12,470 nt of DNA from Larix sibirica. Taxonomy: Eukaryota > Streptophyta > Pinopsida > Pinales > Pinaceae. Shown here piece by piece: positions 1-7,971 of the stretch. The notes beneath the pieces were generated by a model. It had not been told where the DNA came from. It ran no database searches and worked only from the letters and a program-made list of their open reading frames with translations. The stretch is from NCBI GenBank assembly GCA_004151065.3, contig NWUY0300062340.1:1-12470 (forward strand). Reading direction: 5' to 3'. Each line of letters begins with the position of its first letter. Within the stretch, counting starts at the first letter, position 1. A program made the position numbers and the translations under genes.

Positions 1-27
1 GGAGGAGGAGGAGGAGGAGGAGGAGGA
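1..27. repeat. (GGA)9 microsatellite, cut by the window edge
   Basis: Nine uninterrupted GGA triplets open the window and stop abruptly at ATATTT. The array probably continues to the left, so its true length is unknown. No reading frame continues out of it, so it looks like an ordinary purine microsatellite in non-coding DNA. Confidence 0.9.
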
Positions 28-360
28 TATTTAACATCCACTTAAATCAAATTTGTAAAAAAAATAAAGCTAGTATAGTCTAATGGTAAATCCATCTTAA
101 AGTTAAGTGCAAGTATTGAAAATAACAAGAATATTAGCATAGAACAACCCTATTTTTAAAAAAAAAGTTTAAACACTATAAAATCTATTTTCAATTTGTT
201 TAAAATAAGAGAAAATATATACTGATTTTAAAAAAAAAATCACAATGATAGATGCAAATTAATTTTACTTCAATCTTATTTATATTGGTTAAATAGTCTT
301 AATCTCTATTTATATTAGTCAAATGCTATTCATTAAAATAGATCCACCATTTATGATAAG

Positions 361-402
361 CTAAGAATGATCAAATCCCCCCTAAGAATGATCAAATCCC
401 CC
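361..402. repeat. Perfect 21 bp tandem duplication
   Basis: Two identical 21 bp units (361-381 and 382-402) stand head to tail; each begins CTAAGAATGATC and ends in a run of five C. Perfect identity suggests a recent slippage or duplication event, unlike the diverged repeats around it. Confidence 0.9.
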
Positions 403-736
403 CTGTGCAAACCATTTTTAAAGTGCAAAAACTTGAGAAAAAAGTTTACAACAAATAAATGTTAATAAATACTTTACAACTATTCACATAGTTTGTAATG
501 GCCAGCCAAATCTGTCCTTTATTAATAGTCTCAATAGGATGTCTAAAATAACAATTCAATAAATCTTTTTTTTTTAAATCATTGATTTTCAAAGTAAATA
601 TCTTAACCACCAAAGACTTATTCAAAGACTTATTCACTTATTGAATTGTTAAAAACTCAATTAACCAATAATCTTAATCTCTATTTATATTGATCAAAAA
701 CTTTTTATAAAAACAAATCCAACATATGTTGTAAAA

Positions 737-840
737 ACTTCATTTTAATTTTTATTTATATCAATCAATTCACTTCATTTTAATTTTTATTTATATTAAT
801 CAATTAACTTCATTTTAATTTTTATTTATATCAGTCAATT
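737..840. repeat. Three tandem 35 bp AT-rich units
   Basis: Units begin at 737, 772 and 807, each starting ACTTCATTTTAATT and ending near TCAATT. They differ at only a few positions (for example TCAATCAATT, TTAATCAATT and TCAGTCAATT at the right end). This is the most regular part of the AT-rich motif family in this region. Confidence 0.85.
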
Positions 841-1223
841 CTTTTTATATTATTAAAATTTATATTATTTAAATCCACAAAACCCAATAATCTATTTTCT
901 TTTATATTATTAAAATTTATAATATTTAAATTATAATCAACTTTCAACTTTATTTTCAATTATTTTGCACGTTTAGTTTTACATATACACGTAGATTAGA
1001 ATTTAAATATAAATGAGCTTTACTTTAAATTTCCTTACCACTTTAATCTCCTTATTTATATAGATCAAATACTATTTATAAATTTCACTGAACAATCAAT
1101 TTTAAATTTCTTTACCCTAAATTTATAATGCAATTGCAAGCAAGTTGTTTTAGATACTCAAATGAGTTACGTGCAACAAGAGGCTTCACAAATCGAAGTT
1201 TGAGGAGAAAAAAATCTATGAGA

Positions 1224-1241
1224 ATATATATATATATATAT
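1224..1241. repeat. (AT)9 microsatellite
   Basis: Nine uninterrupted AT dinucleotides, immediately left of the first copy of the duplicated block at 1251-1320. Confidence 0.85.
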
Positions 1242-1250
1242 GAGCAAGCA

Positions 1251-1463
1251 ACACAGCTCATTAAGCCTCTTACGAATTCATAAAGGTGGAGTTTGTCATG
1301 ATTGTGATTCACAGTATACATCGTATTACATGGACTTTTATGTGATCATCTTGACTGAAATCTGACGGCATGAAGTAATGTTTCTGCAAATAACAGAGCT
1401 CATAAAGCCTTTTGCAAATTCAGAAAGGTGGAGTTTGTCATGATTGTGATTACCTAGTATATA
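1251..1463. repeat. Duplicated ~70 bp block (1251-1320 and 1391-1463)
   Basis: The two blocks share ACAGAGCTCAT-like starts, AAGCC(T/T)CTT-like middles, and an identical core that runs through AAAGGTGGAGTTTGTC and on to GATTGTGATT, offset by about 141 bp. The DNA between them (about 1321-1396: TGACTGAAATCTGACGG, then TTTCTGCAAA) has a further diverged relative at about 1718-1800 (TGACTGAAATCTAACGAG, then TACTGCAAA). This looks like a mosaic of an old repeat family. The short minus-strand ORFs across it show no recognisable protein. Confidence 0.75.
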
Positions 1464-2490
1464 CGTCATATACGTCATATTATTTGGATTTTGGATTTTT
1501 TTTTAATCCGGGAAACCCCAGCCATCATATTGTTTTTGAGGCATCATTATGAGATAAAAATTAAGGTGCCAGCTTAATCTTAGTGTTGGAATGGGAGAAG
1601 GATTTGCTCAACAGCAAGTAGAACTATCACTATAAAAAACTTAAAGATGTGAAGAGTCACTTTTGCCCCCACAAAATTGATACCTGGTCTCCATCCACCA
1701 GTCATAAAACCCCACCTTATTAATTGGACTTTAGGCATGATCATTTTACACTGACTGAAATCTAACGAGATGGAAATATTTCTCAAATACTGCAAACAAA
1801 TTAAGATGACAGGTATATTGAAGTCAATTTTCTTCGAAACGATTTTATAGTTCATTGAAAGAGATCTATGAAAATAATAACATCATAATAATTAAATCAA
1901 TGAAAAAAAAAGCAAAACAGTGAAATGAATCCAGACTTTACATTTAAAAATAATAAAAAATTAAAAAAAAATCCATACTCTAGGGACCAAAAAACATGAT
2001 TGGAATACAAATTTAGTATTAAAATAAATCATTGATTTGAATACCCAATTTAGGCGACCAAAACCCTTACTAAAATAAATCATTGATTTGAACATAAAAT
2101 TTTGGGGACCAAAAATAGATGCATGGAAGTTGGGAGTAGTCGAGTGCATCTTTTCATATGGCTTATGCTCTGAATACAAATTGACATGACATTAATGATG
2201 CAGACTTGAATAGATCTCCTGATGATAAAGTTATGACACAGGAATCTATAATTATAAAGAATAATTATAATATTGGAGAGTCGTTTATCATCTAAACCCA
2301 ACTTGCCCCAGTATTCCTGTGGACAACATCCCAAGTACGAAGGGGGTCCCTTGTATTATTTGAAAAACACACACCTTCAGTTTTCGCTACATTGCAACCC
2401 TATCTTGATTTTTATTGCAATGCTTACATTTCACAATTTTTCATCCCAACGAAAACGATAACGCTATAACTCCTAATAAGATGTTCAGTT
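1464..2490. other. AT-rich intergenic stretch with a 22 bp duplicate pair
   Basis: No gene is recognisable. It holds a short doubled TATACGTCA near 1460-1480, the third relative of the upstream duplicated block (about 1718-1800), and a 22 bp sequence beginning TAAAATAAATCATTG that occurs identically at 2020-2041 and 2071-2092, each followed after a short gap by a GACCAAAA-type motif. All ORFs are under 95 codons, AT-rich and overlapping on both strands, as expected by chance. Confidence 0.6.
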
Positions 2491-3146
2491 CAGATGCAAA
2501 AACTCCGTAAAACCCACCATTGTGTTAAGATTTTTGTTTTTTGTTACTTTCGTCGCATATTAGGATTTCTTTTGATGAAGGTTGAAAGGGCCATTTGCAA
2601 ATCATAGTCGGATGACAGGATGTTTCCAACTCCCATTCCCACTTCTTGTTTCTCCTTTTTTGCAAACTAACCCTTTTTCGCTGTAAGAACTCAAGTGACT
2701 CATTTTGTCTTTGATGTAATTTTATGGCTTTGGGTGTGGCTTTGTTTCCTGAGAGTGAAAATGTACAGCTTGAAGAGAATTTGAAGAAACAATCTAAAAC
2801 TGGGAGTGAAAACCGATAGGTTTCAACTTTTCAAGTGCAAAACGTCTGTGTGACCCACCAATGTGTTCAGTTTTTTGTCTTTTTGTTACTTTCGCCGCAA
2901 TTAGGGTTTTTATTAAAGGTTGAAAGGGCCATTTGCAATTATGGTGGGATGACAGGATGTTTCCAACACCTCTTCCCACGTCTTGATTCTTCTATTTTGC
3001 TAACCCCACATTTAACTGTAAGAACTTGAGTGACTCATTTTTGTCTTTTTGATGGGATTTTATCGCTTTGGAGGGTTGCTTTGTTTCTTGAGGGTGAAAA
3101 TGTGAAACTCGAAGAGAATTTGAAAAAAATATCTAAAACCTGGAGA
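2491..3146. repeat. Diverged tandem duplication, period about 340 bp
   Basis: Copy A (about 2491-2806) and copy B (about 2832-3146) align along their length. Shared landmarks in order are: GCAAAA...ACCCACCA; TTGTTACTTTCG(T/C)CGCA then TTAGG; an identical 23 bp block starting AAGGTTGAAAGGG at 2578 and 2916; an identical 21 bp block starting GGATGACAGG at 2610 and 2947; TGTAAGAACT then GAGTGACTCATTTT; and GAAGAGAATTTGAA near the end. Offsets of 337-341 bp show small indels. Reading frames are not conserved between copies, so the duplicated sequence is probably non-coding. No family could be assigned. Confidence 0.85.
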
Positions 3147-3626
3147 GATCTCATAGATTCCAAGTGAAATGTTCAAAGACAAATGCACTCACTCCGCTAA
3201 TCCAAATTAAGTTCTGCTGTTCCAAAGCTGAAAATTTCTCCAAGCTGAAAAATTGTTGTTGTTTCTAGCAAGGTGCCCACTTGTTGCTGTCTTTGTTTCT
3301 CCAAGAGCTCATCATTGCCGAGAGCCACTAGTCGCAGGTATTGATCACAAGAGTTGATCCCAGGAAGGAGTAAATGCCGCTTGGAAATGTCACTAGTTGA
3401 TGCACTCAATACAAACGATCAAGAGTAGCCAATAGTCGATCCAGGTGTTGATGCAGTCAATGCAAGATTGAAATGCCAGGTGTTGATGGCCAAGAGTCTC
3501 CTCACTCTTAATATAAGATTTTAGGGCTTTGAAAGTGATTGGGATCTCTGAAACTTTTGTTCGGTCCATTTAGTGGCAGAAAAAGCTTAAAGAAAAATAT
3601 GTTTTCATCGCTTCAAAGAAAATCAA
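3147..3626. other. Intergenic stretch with short repeats; unrecognised 70-codon ORF
   Basis: A minus-strand ORF at 3197-3409 (70 codons, with a Gln-rich patch EKQRQQQ) is the only notable frame. It matches no family I know and has no supporting context. Short direct repeats follow: GTTGATGCA(C/G)TCAAT at 3396 and 3447, and CCAGGTGTTGATG at 3441-3453 and 3476-3488. No gene is called. Confidence 0.45.
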
Positions 3627-3793
3627 ATTTGTCTTGGAAAGCACTAATGTACAACAAGCAATTCCCCAAGTGATCTTTGGATTCATTTCTCAGATAATTT
3701 CTTGATGCTACATTTGTCTTGGGAAGCATTCATATACAGCAAGCAACTCTAAAGTGTCTTTGGATTCATTTTTCAGATAGTTTCTCGATGCTG
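3627..3793. repeat. 85 bp tandem duplication
   Basis: Copy 1 (3627-3711) and copy 2 (3712-3793) both begin ATTTGTCTTGG, then share AAGCA, ACA(A/G)CAAGCAA, TCTTTGGATTCATTT and TCAGATA, and end TTTCT(T/C)GATGCT. They differ by scattered substitutions and a 3 bp length difference. Confidence 0.9.
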
Positions 3794-4602
3794 TGGGTCT
3801 CAAGATGGCATCCCCTCCAGCGCAAAATGGTAAAAGGATTCCAATGCATTAGCCAAGGAGCTTAAGAAAGACAACATATACAGGCAAAGAAGTGTGGCAA
3901 AAGATATGAAAGAACCAAAGACATAATAACAGTGGACATTCAATAGCAATTTGTTCACATGGATCGAGATAAAAAAGCTAAAAACCTTTGTCTGCAAAGA
4001 CAAAGAAAGAATCAGCCAAGCACCCAATTAACCAATTACCAGAATGTGCCAAGCCATGGCATTAATAATAATTAAGAAAAAGAATATTGCTTAAAGAATT
4101 TGCAAATGGAGATTGATGTCTACAAGGAGCAACCACAAATCAAGGAAGATTTGATAATACCGGCTCAAAAAATGGTTTGGACCACAATAATTGGATACAT
4201 TTCTGTTATAAATTAGCAGCTCTTAAGTGGATTCTGGTTTATGTGTTGAGTTTTCTATCACTTCATCTGCTATATGAAGTTTTCCCAATTTTCTATCACT
4301 TATGGAGCAGTATAATAACAAGCAAATGTATGTTAGAAAGAACATATCAGTAATTTCTTATGGCATAATGGACCCACCCATGTAATTGCCTGAAGCAGGC
4401 TTGTCTAGTGCATAAATAGAGCAAACATTTTTGTGAATTTTAATTTGAAGGGTAGTTCAATAATCAAAGGCGACTGGATTGCCCTTACTTTCAAGGAAGA
4501 AAAATTCTCTTGAAATCCCTACATAGGATCACAAGCCATAACAACTAGTGAATTCACAGCTCACGAAAGTGCTCAGCAACATATTTTTCAAGTAGTACCA
4601 CA
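3794..4602. other. Intergenic stretch without recognisable gene
   Basis: No family was recognised. A 75-codon minus-strand ORF (3800-4027) is hydrophobic, but the underlying DNA is AT-rich and adjacent to duplicated non-coding sequence, so it is probably chance. The short direct repeat TTTTCTATCACTT occurs at 4251-4263 and 4289-4301. Confidence 0.5.
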
Positions 4603-4650
4603 AGCGCTATCGATTTACTGACGCCGAGCACTATTGATTTACCAACACCA
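4603..4650. repeat. 24 bp tandem duplication (two units)
   Basis: Units 4603-4626 and 4627-4650 share AGC(G/A)CTAT(C/T)GATTTAC followed by an AC-rich end, with six differences, all of them transitions. The pair is isolated in non-coding DNA. Confidence 0.75.
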
Positions 4651-5959
4651 AGTAAGTGAAACTTATTTGCCAACCTAGCTTAACATTCCAAGCAGGGAGT
4701 GTTCTGCAAGAGACTTGTAGAAAAACAAGTTTAGGCCCAAAAAAGTAAAAGCTGTGTGTAGGAAAGACAACTTAGCAGTGAACTCTTCTAATTGACGAAA
4801 TCTCAATAGATTTTAGTTAAATTTACAGATGTGCCCCTTCGTGATTGTCAGAGACAGCAACTTAATTATGAACTCTATATTTAGCAGAAATCGCCTAACA
4901 TTCAACCTAAACATTTCATGGTAACATAAAAAAATGACTACTTATCTAAGACCCAAATGTGCTGCAGTATCTTCCACAACATATTATACATTACTAATGA
5001 ATAGATTTACAGTTTACCAAATCACCTCTTATTATCAATGTCCTCATTAAAACTGCAATGGAAGATGTAAGTTGCATATATCGATACATGAGATGGTGTT
5101 CAGAGAAAAATCAGGAAAAACATCTAGGATTTGGAACCCTTGCCCTCATCTCAACTAAATTACACATTATTCTAAGCAGGCCTGCTCTATGAGGCTGTAT
5201 GGAGAAAGCCGAATAAATAAACTTCACCCTTGTGACTATGAACATAGATGATAAAAGCTTAACCATAGAATTACTTAGAAATCATTAAAAAATTGAGTTG
5301 TTTATCAAACCATGCTTTGCTCCAAAACAAGTAAGCTTTGAGACTGAGAACCTGGCAACAAGAAACTCACCTTTTATTCTTAAAGAAAAATTTAAGTGTG
5401 GTAAGTAGAATGGCACTGAACCCATGTCAATAGGAACATTAGGAGTAAACTGCAGCAACTAACAAAATCAGCTTCATACAAGGCAAAACACATATAGCAA
5501 GAGTAGGCAAATTAAAGACATGTATTGAATTGTGACAGACGAATTGTTGTAAATTAGTCGAAAAAGTGTAGCAGGCAATCAAACATGGATAACAATAACA
5601 ACATACAAAAGAACTTTCAGCACGCAGAAAATCGCTGAATTAAGCTCAGAAGGTTGAATCTCTCTATTGACTTTAACAAAAAACATACATAGGCCAAAAA
5701 TACGCCCATTGGATCAAAATTTGTCAGAAGAGAAACATTATGACTACTTGTAATTTGATTGTACAAAAAGAATTCAGTTTTGCATTTCAAAGTTCTCCAA
5801 CATTCTTTTGCTCTTCGATTTTGAGTTGGGGATCCTGGGGGCTCAAACATACAACTCCACGCTTATTAGACACTCATGTTCTCGTCATGGCTCGGGAGGT
5901 CCACACTAACCAATCCGGGTTTGGTTCAATGTGAATATATATCAAATTGGCTGGCTTCT
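4651..5959. other. Long intergenic stretch without recognisable gene
   Basis: About 1.3 kb of AT-rich DNA. A weak, diverged direct repeat can be seen at about 4764-4812 and 4851-4900 (GACAACTTAG..GAACTCTT against GACAGCAACTTA..GAACTCTA, then GAAATC). The ORFs at 5617-5850 (minus) and 5740-5934 (plus) overlap on opposite strands, are under 80 codons and resemble no known protein. No RNA gene or regulatory site stands out. Confidence 0.5.
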
Positions 5960-6021
5960 ACAGCTAAATGGCTCCTATGCAAAGGGGTATACAGCCAAAT
6001 GGCTCCTATGCAAAGGGGAAT
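5960..6021. repeat. 31 bp tandem duplication, two near-identical units
   Basis: Units 5960-5990 and 5991-6021 share ATGGCTCCTATGCAAAGGGG and differ at two positions only (ACAGC(T/C) and the second-last base but one). The unit length is not a multiple of three, so the duplication does not keep a reading frame. It lies about 540 bp past the stop codon of the ROH1-like gene. Confidence 0.92.
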
Positions 6022-6169
6022 CAGTTCCATTCTCATATAAATCAGGATGTTACAATCTCAAGAATCATTTCCAACTCCAAGACTCGATATGCAAAGTTCA
6101 TACTGGAACATGGTTCACCAATATTCTGTCATTAAAAGGGACAATTGAGCAACTAAACTGACATGAAAT

Positions 6170-6193
6170 TATATATATATATATATATATATA
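6170..6193. repeat. (TA)12 microsatellite
   Basis: Twelve uninterrupted TA dinucleotides on the 3' side of the ROH1-like gene. Length variation between individuals is likely for a perfect array of this type (general knowledge of dinucleotide repeats). Confidence 0.9.
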
Positions 6194-6559
6194 GGTGCTT
6201 GTATGGCACAATTTACAAAACAAGTAGAAGCAGAGAGATTGAAATCACTGATCCGTGTGCCGAACCCTGATTCAATAATACCTCTGTTTCAGCACATGAA
6301 GAATACTTTTTCTACAGTAAAATACCCTCGTTTGAATAACGGCCCTGTTTCAGCCCCAGAATCACCAACAACAACCCATGTCGATTGCAGAGTTCTTTCT
6401 CCCAGAAAAATCAATCCTTCGAGCAATTCCCCCAAATTCTTATTTTGTTTGTTGTAAATACACTACAACGGTACAAGCCTCACCACAACATTCAAAACTG
6501 TACACGGGGCAGAAGTACAGCAGAAAGAAAATACAATGACATACCATCTTAAAAACTAT
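6194..6559 (-). other. Presumed 3' untranslated and downstream region of the ROH1-like gene
   Basis: This stretch follows the stop codon on the minus strand. A 3' UTR must begin here, but its end cannot be fixed. No canonical AATAAA was found on the minus strand. A variant AATAAG (plus-strand CTTATT at 6439-6444), about 116-121 nt past the stop, is a weak candidate near-upstream element; plant poly(A) signals are loose. The plus-strand ORF at 6203-6457 is not supported by any recognisable motif. Confidence 0.35.
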
Positions 6560-7801
6560 TTAATCCTGCAAATTGGGGCGGCTGAAGGTATCAAACGCCT
6601 CAGTTCTGCTGCGAATGATTCGATGAAAAAGCTCTCTGACCTGTTTCTCCAGGGGGTCAAGGCCGTCCTTCAAAGTAGCCCAGAGATGCACGAGTTCCAG
6701 AACGACTTTCCTCACCTCCTGATCCTGCTGTTCCGTCAAAGGAAATTTCACCGTGTCTGCCAGATCAGAGAGACGGCGCACGCATGTAGAAATCTGGTGA
6801 ATTTCTTTCAGCAACCCCACGGAGCTGGAGTTCTTACGGTCCCGCTTCTTCGACTCCTCCATGACCTTATCGTAAATTGACATAAGCGGGGCAGCCCAGA
6901 CGAAATTCCGCGGCACAGAAAAATGGGTCTGGAGACCCCGGTCCTGGCAAGGGATCGCCGCCACGAGTACCCAAAGGGCAAACAAGGTAACGTTGTTCAT
7001 TGTGTAGGCCGCCGTAGACAAACCATTCGTAGCTGCCGCTTCGTTGTTCTTAGGAGCCACAAGACTCGAACCCATGGCCTGCAACTGGCGCCCGGCGGAC
7101 CACGACCGTGAAACGCTCCAGGAGAGCGAGCGGAAGTGCGAGGACGCTTCCACGCTACGGTGGCTTGCGCGCCCAAATGAGCGGTTGCGGCTAGCGAGCA
7201 ACAGCAGCCCGGCGGCCCCGGCAGGAGAATCCTTATCATCGGCAGCGGCGGCCATGGCGAGCGTGAGGTCATAAAGGGCTTTCCGGGCGCGGCGGAATTG
7301 GGGTTCACCAAGAGAACGCTGGCGGCCGTCTAAGGCACAGAGCACGATCTCGACATGCTTCTGCCAGAGGCGCACCTGGTCTATGCCATCGCGGATGGCG
7401 TTGCAGAGGTCCAGTGCCTTCACGCTCCGCTCAAAGAAATCCGCCGCGATTTTCTCTTCCGCCTTTGACAGCGGAGGTTTCGGCTTCGGCACCAGCGACT
7501 TGAATTCGGATTCGCAGCCCAATACCGTGTCGAGGGCATCCCGGAGCCATGCCAGGGATAGCAGTTCATCTGGCGTCTCTACCAGGGTTTGGAAAAGCTC
7601 GCCCACACGCCGCTGGAATGTCTCCACGCCCTGACCATGCCCCGGCTGGCTCGAACCTGCAACCTCCTTGCTCTGGCCGCTGTGGCTATGATTCATGGGA
7701 TGCACTTGTGGCCTAGAAGGGAAAAAAAGATTGCGAACGGTACCTGATGGGGATGAACCGGAGGAGGAAGATCCCTGTGTGGCGGCTGCGGGGGTCCTCA
7801 T
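6560..7801 (-). CDS. ROH1/BYPASS1-like protein (DUF793-type family), intact single exon
   Basis: The protein has 413 residues from the ATG at 7801-7799 to TAA at 6562-6560. The family is recognised from conserved blocks: PQVHPM near 31-36, the Ser/Arg/Trp-rich SLSWSVSRSWSAGRQLQ at about 225-241, ATNGLSTAAYTMNN (257-270), a hydrophobic segment VTLFALWVLVAAIP (271-284), CQDRGLQTHFSVPRNFVWA (285-303), and EESKKRDRKNS then GLLKEIHQI (315-337). The first ~58 residues are Ser/Gly-rich and probably disordered; 61-155 and 305-400 look helical. Known members include ROH1, reported as an Exo70A1 partner in exocyst-linked secretion, and BPS1-type proteins, which limit a root-to-shoot signal; this copy's own role is inferred only. 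The hydrophobic segment could be membrane-associated or buried. The ATG is preferred because an in-frame TAG lies upstream at 7840-7838 and the start context resembles family N-termini. No frameshift or internal stop is seen. The gene is much more GC-rich than its flanks. Confidence 0.93.
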   Translation of the reverse strand: MRTPAAATQGSSSSGSSPSGTVRNLFFPSRPQVHPMNHSHSGQSKEVAGSSQPGHGQGVETFQRRVGELFQTLVETPDELLSLAWLRDALDTVLGCESEFKSLVPKPKPPLSKAEEKIAADFFERSVKALDLCNAIRDGIDQVRLWQKHVEIVLCALDGRQRSLGEPQFRRARKALYDLTLAMAAAADDKDSPAGAAGLLLLASRNRSFGRASHRSVEASSHFRSLSWSVSRSWSAGRQLQAMGSSLVAPKNNEAAATNGLSTAAYTMNNVTLFALWVLVAAIPCQDRGLQTHFSVPRNFVWAAPLMSIYDKVMEESKKRDRKNSSSVGLLKEIHQISTCVRRLSDLADTVKFPLTEQQDQEVRKVVLELVHLWATLKDGLDPLEKQVRELFHRIIRSRTEAFDTFSRPNLQD

Positions 7802-7816
7802 TAATTTGGGGAATGA

Positions 7817-7836
7817 AATCCAATCCAATCCAATCC
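7817..7836 (-). repeat. (AATCC)4 pentanucleotide repeat in the gene's leader
   Basis: Four perfect AATCC units on the plus strand (GGATT on the transcript) lie 16-35 nt before the start codon. The repeat is inside the inferred 5' UTR. It contains an in-frame TTG at 7828-7826 that could add nine residues if used as a near-cognate start. Confidence 0.85.
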
Positions 7837-7837
7837 T

Positions 7838-7858
7838 CTAGTCTCGAGCCACCACCAT
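7838..7858 (-). promoter_or_regulatory. Six-residue upstream ORF in the 5' leader
   Basis: On the minus strand an ATG at 7858-7856 opens a frame reading Met-Val-Val-Ala-Arg-Asp and stops at TAG 7840-7838, which is 36 nt before the main ATG and in the same frame. Its +4 base is G but -3 is T; the main ATG also has T at -3, so both contexts are only moderate. If transcription starts about 25-30 nt past the TATA box, this ORF is in the mRNA and could reduce translation or require reinitiation. That it is translated is inference. Confidence 0.55.
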
Positions 7859-7883
7859 GGATTTGGGAGCCTCCGCCCGCTAC

Positions 7884-7892
7884 TGACGTGGG
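7884..7892. promoter_or_regulatory. ACGT-core element (TGACGTGGG), bZIP-type
   Basis: TGACGTGG matches a C-box/G-box hybrid of the kind bound by plant bZIP factors (established knowledge). It lies between the TATA box and the start codon, so it would be in transcribed leader or at the start site. One occurrence of an 8 bp motif is weak evidence. Confidence 0.3.
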
Positions 7893-7930
7893 TGTGCTTG
7901 ATAATTGGAACAGAATGAGATGGAATCGGG

Positions 7931-7938
7931 TATTTATA
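7931..7938 (-). promoter_or_regulatory. TATA box of the ROH1-like gene
   Basis: The minus strand reads CTATAAATACC here, a full match to the plant TATA consensus TATAAATA. It is 130 nt upstream of the ATG, so transcription would begin near 7900-7910 and give a leader of roughly 100 nt. Position and orientation suit the gene, and it stands out because the flanking sequence is GC-rich. Confidence 0.7.
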
Positions 7939-7964
7939 GAATTTTCAAGGCTTTGACGAGACGC

Positions 7965-7971
7965 GTCGGCT
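7965..7971 (-). promoter_or_regulatory. DRE/CRT-type core (AGCCGAC)
   Basis: The minus strand contains AGCCGAC, matching the RCCGAC core bound by CBF/DREB AP2 factors in cold and drought responses (established knowledge). It sits 26 bp upstream of the TATA box, next to ACGCGT and a TGACG-containing run. Stress control of this gene is only inferred from one motif. Confidence 0.35.

Larger units (their letters stand above)
272..1076. repeat. Family of diverged AT-rich ~35 bp repeats
   Basis: A motif of the form TTAATCTCTATTTATATT followed by RRTCAAA recurs irregularly: about 272-294, 298-330, 673-698, three head-to-tail copies at 737-840, and 1041-1076. Spacing is irregular except in the 737-840 block, so this looks like a decayed minisatellite or a repeat spread by local duplication. 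A related pair of AT-rich blocks, at 841-874 and 899-931, sits between the copies and repeats with a 58 bp offset. No coding potential is visible. Confidence 0.55.

Noticed and set aside
68-94. tRNA-like A-box (TAGTCTAATGG)
   Set aside because: It matches the A-box consensus, but no B-box or acceptor stem follows at a suitable distance.
3197-3409. 70-codon minus-strand ORF as a gene fragment
   Set aside because: It reads more protein-like than its neighbours, but no domain is recognised and no adjoining exon or splice pattern could be supported.
6536-7634. Plus-strand and other-frame ORFs across the ROH1-like gene
   Set aside because: They are shadows of a GC-rich coding region; only the 413-residue minus-strand frame has recognisable family motifs.
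7802-7828. N-terminal extension of the ROH1-like protein by nine residues
   Set aside because: It would need a TTG start; the first ATG in this frame after the upstream TAG is at 7801, and the extension lies in a pentanucleotide repeat.
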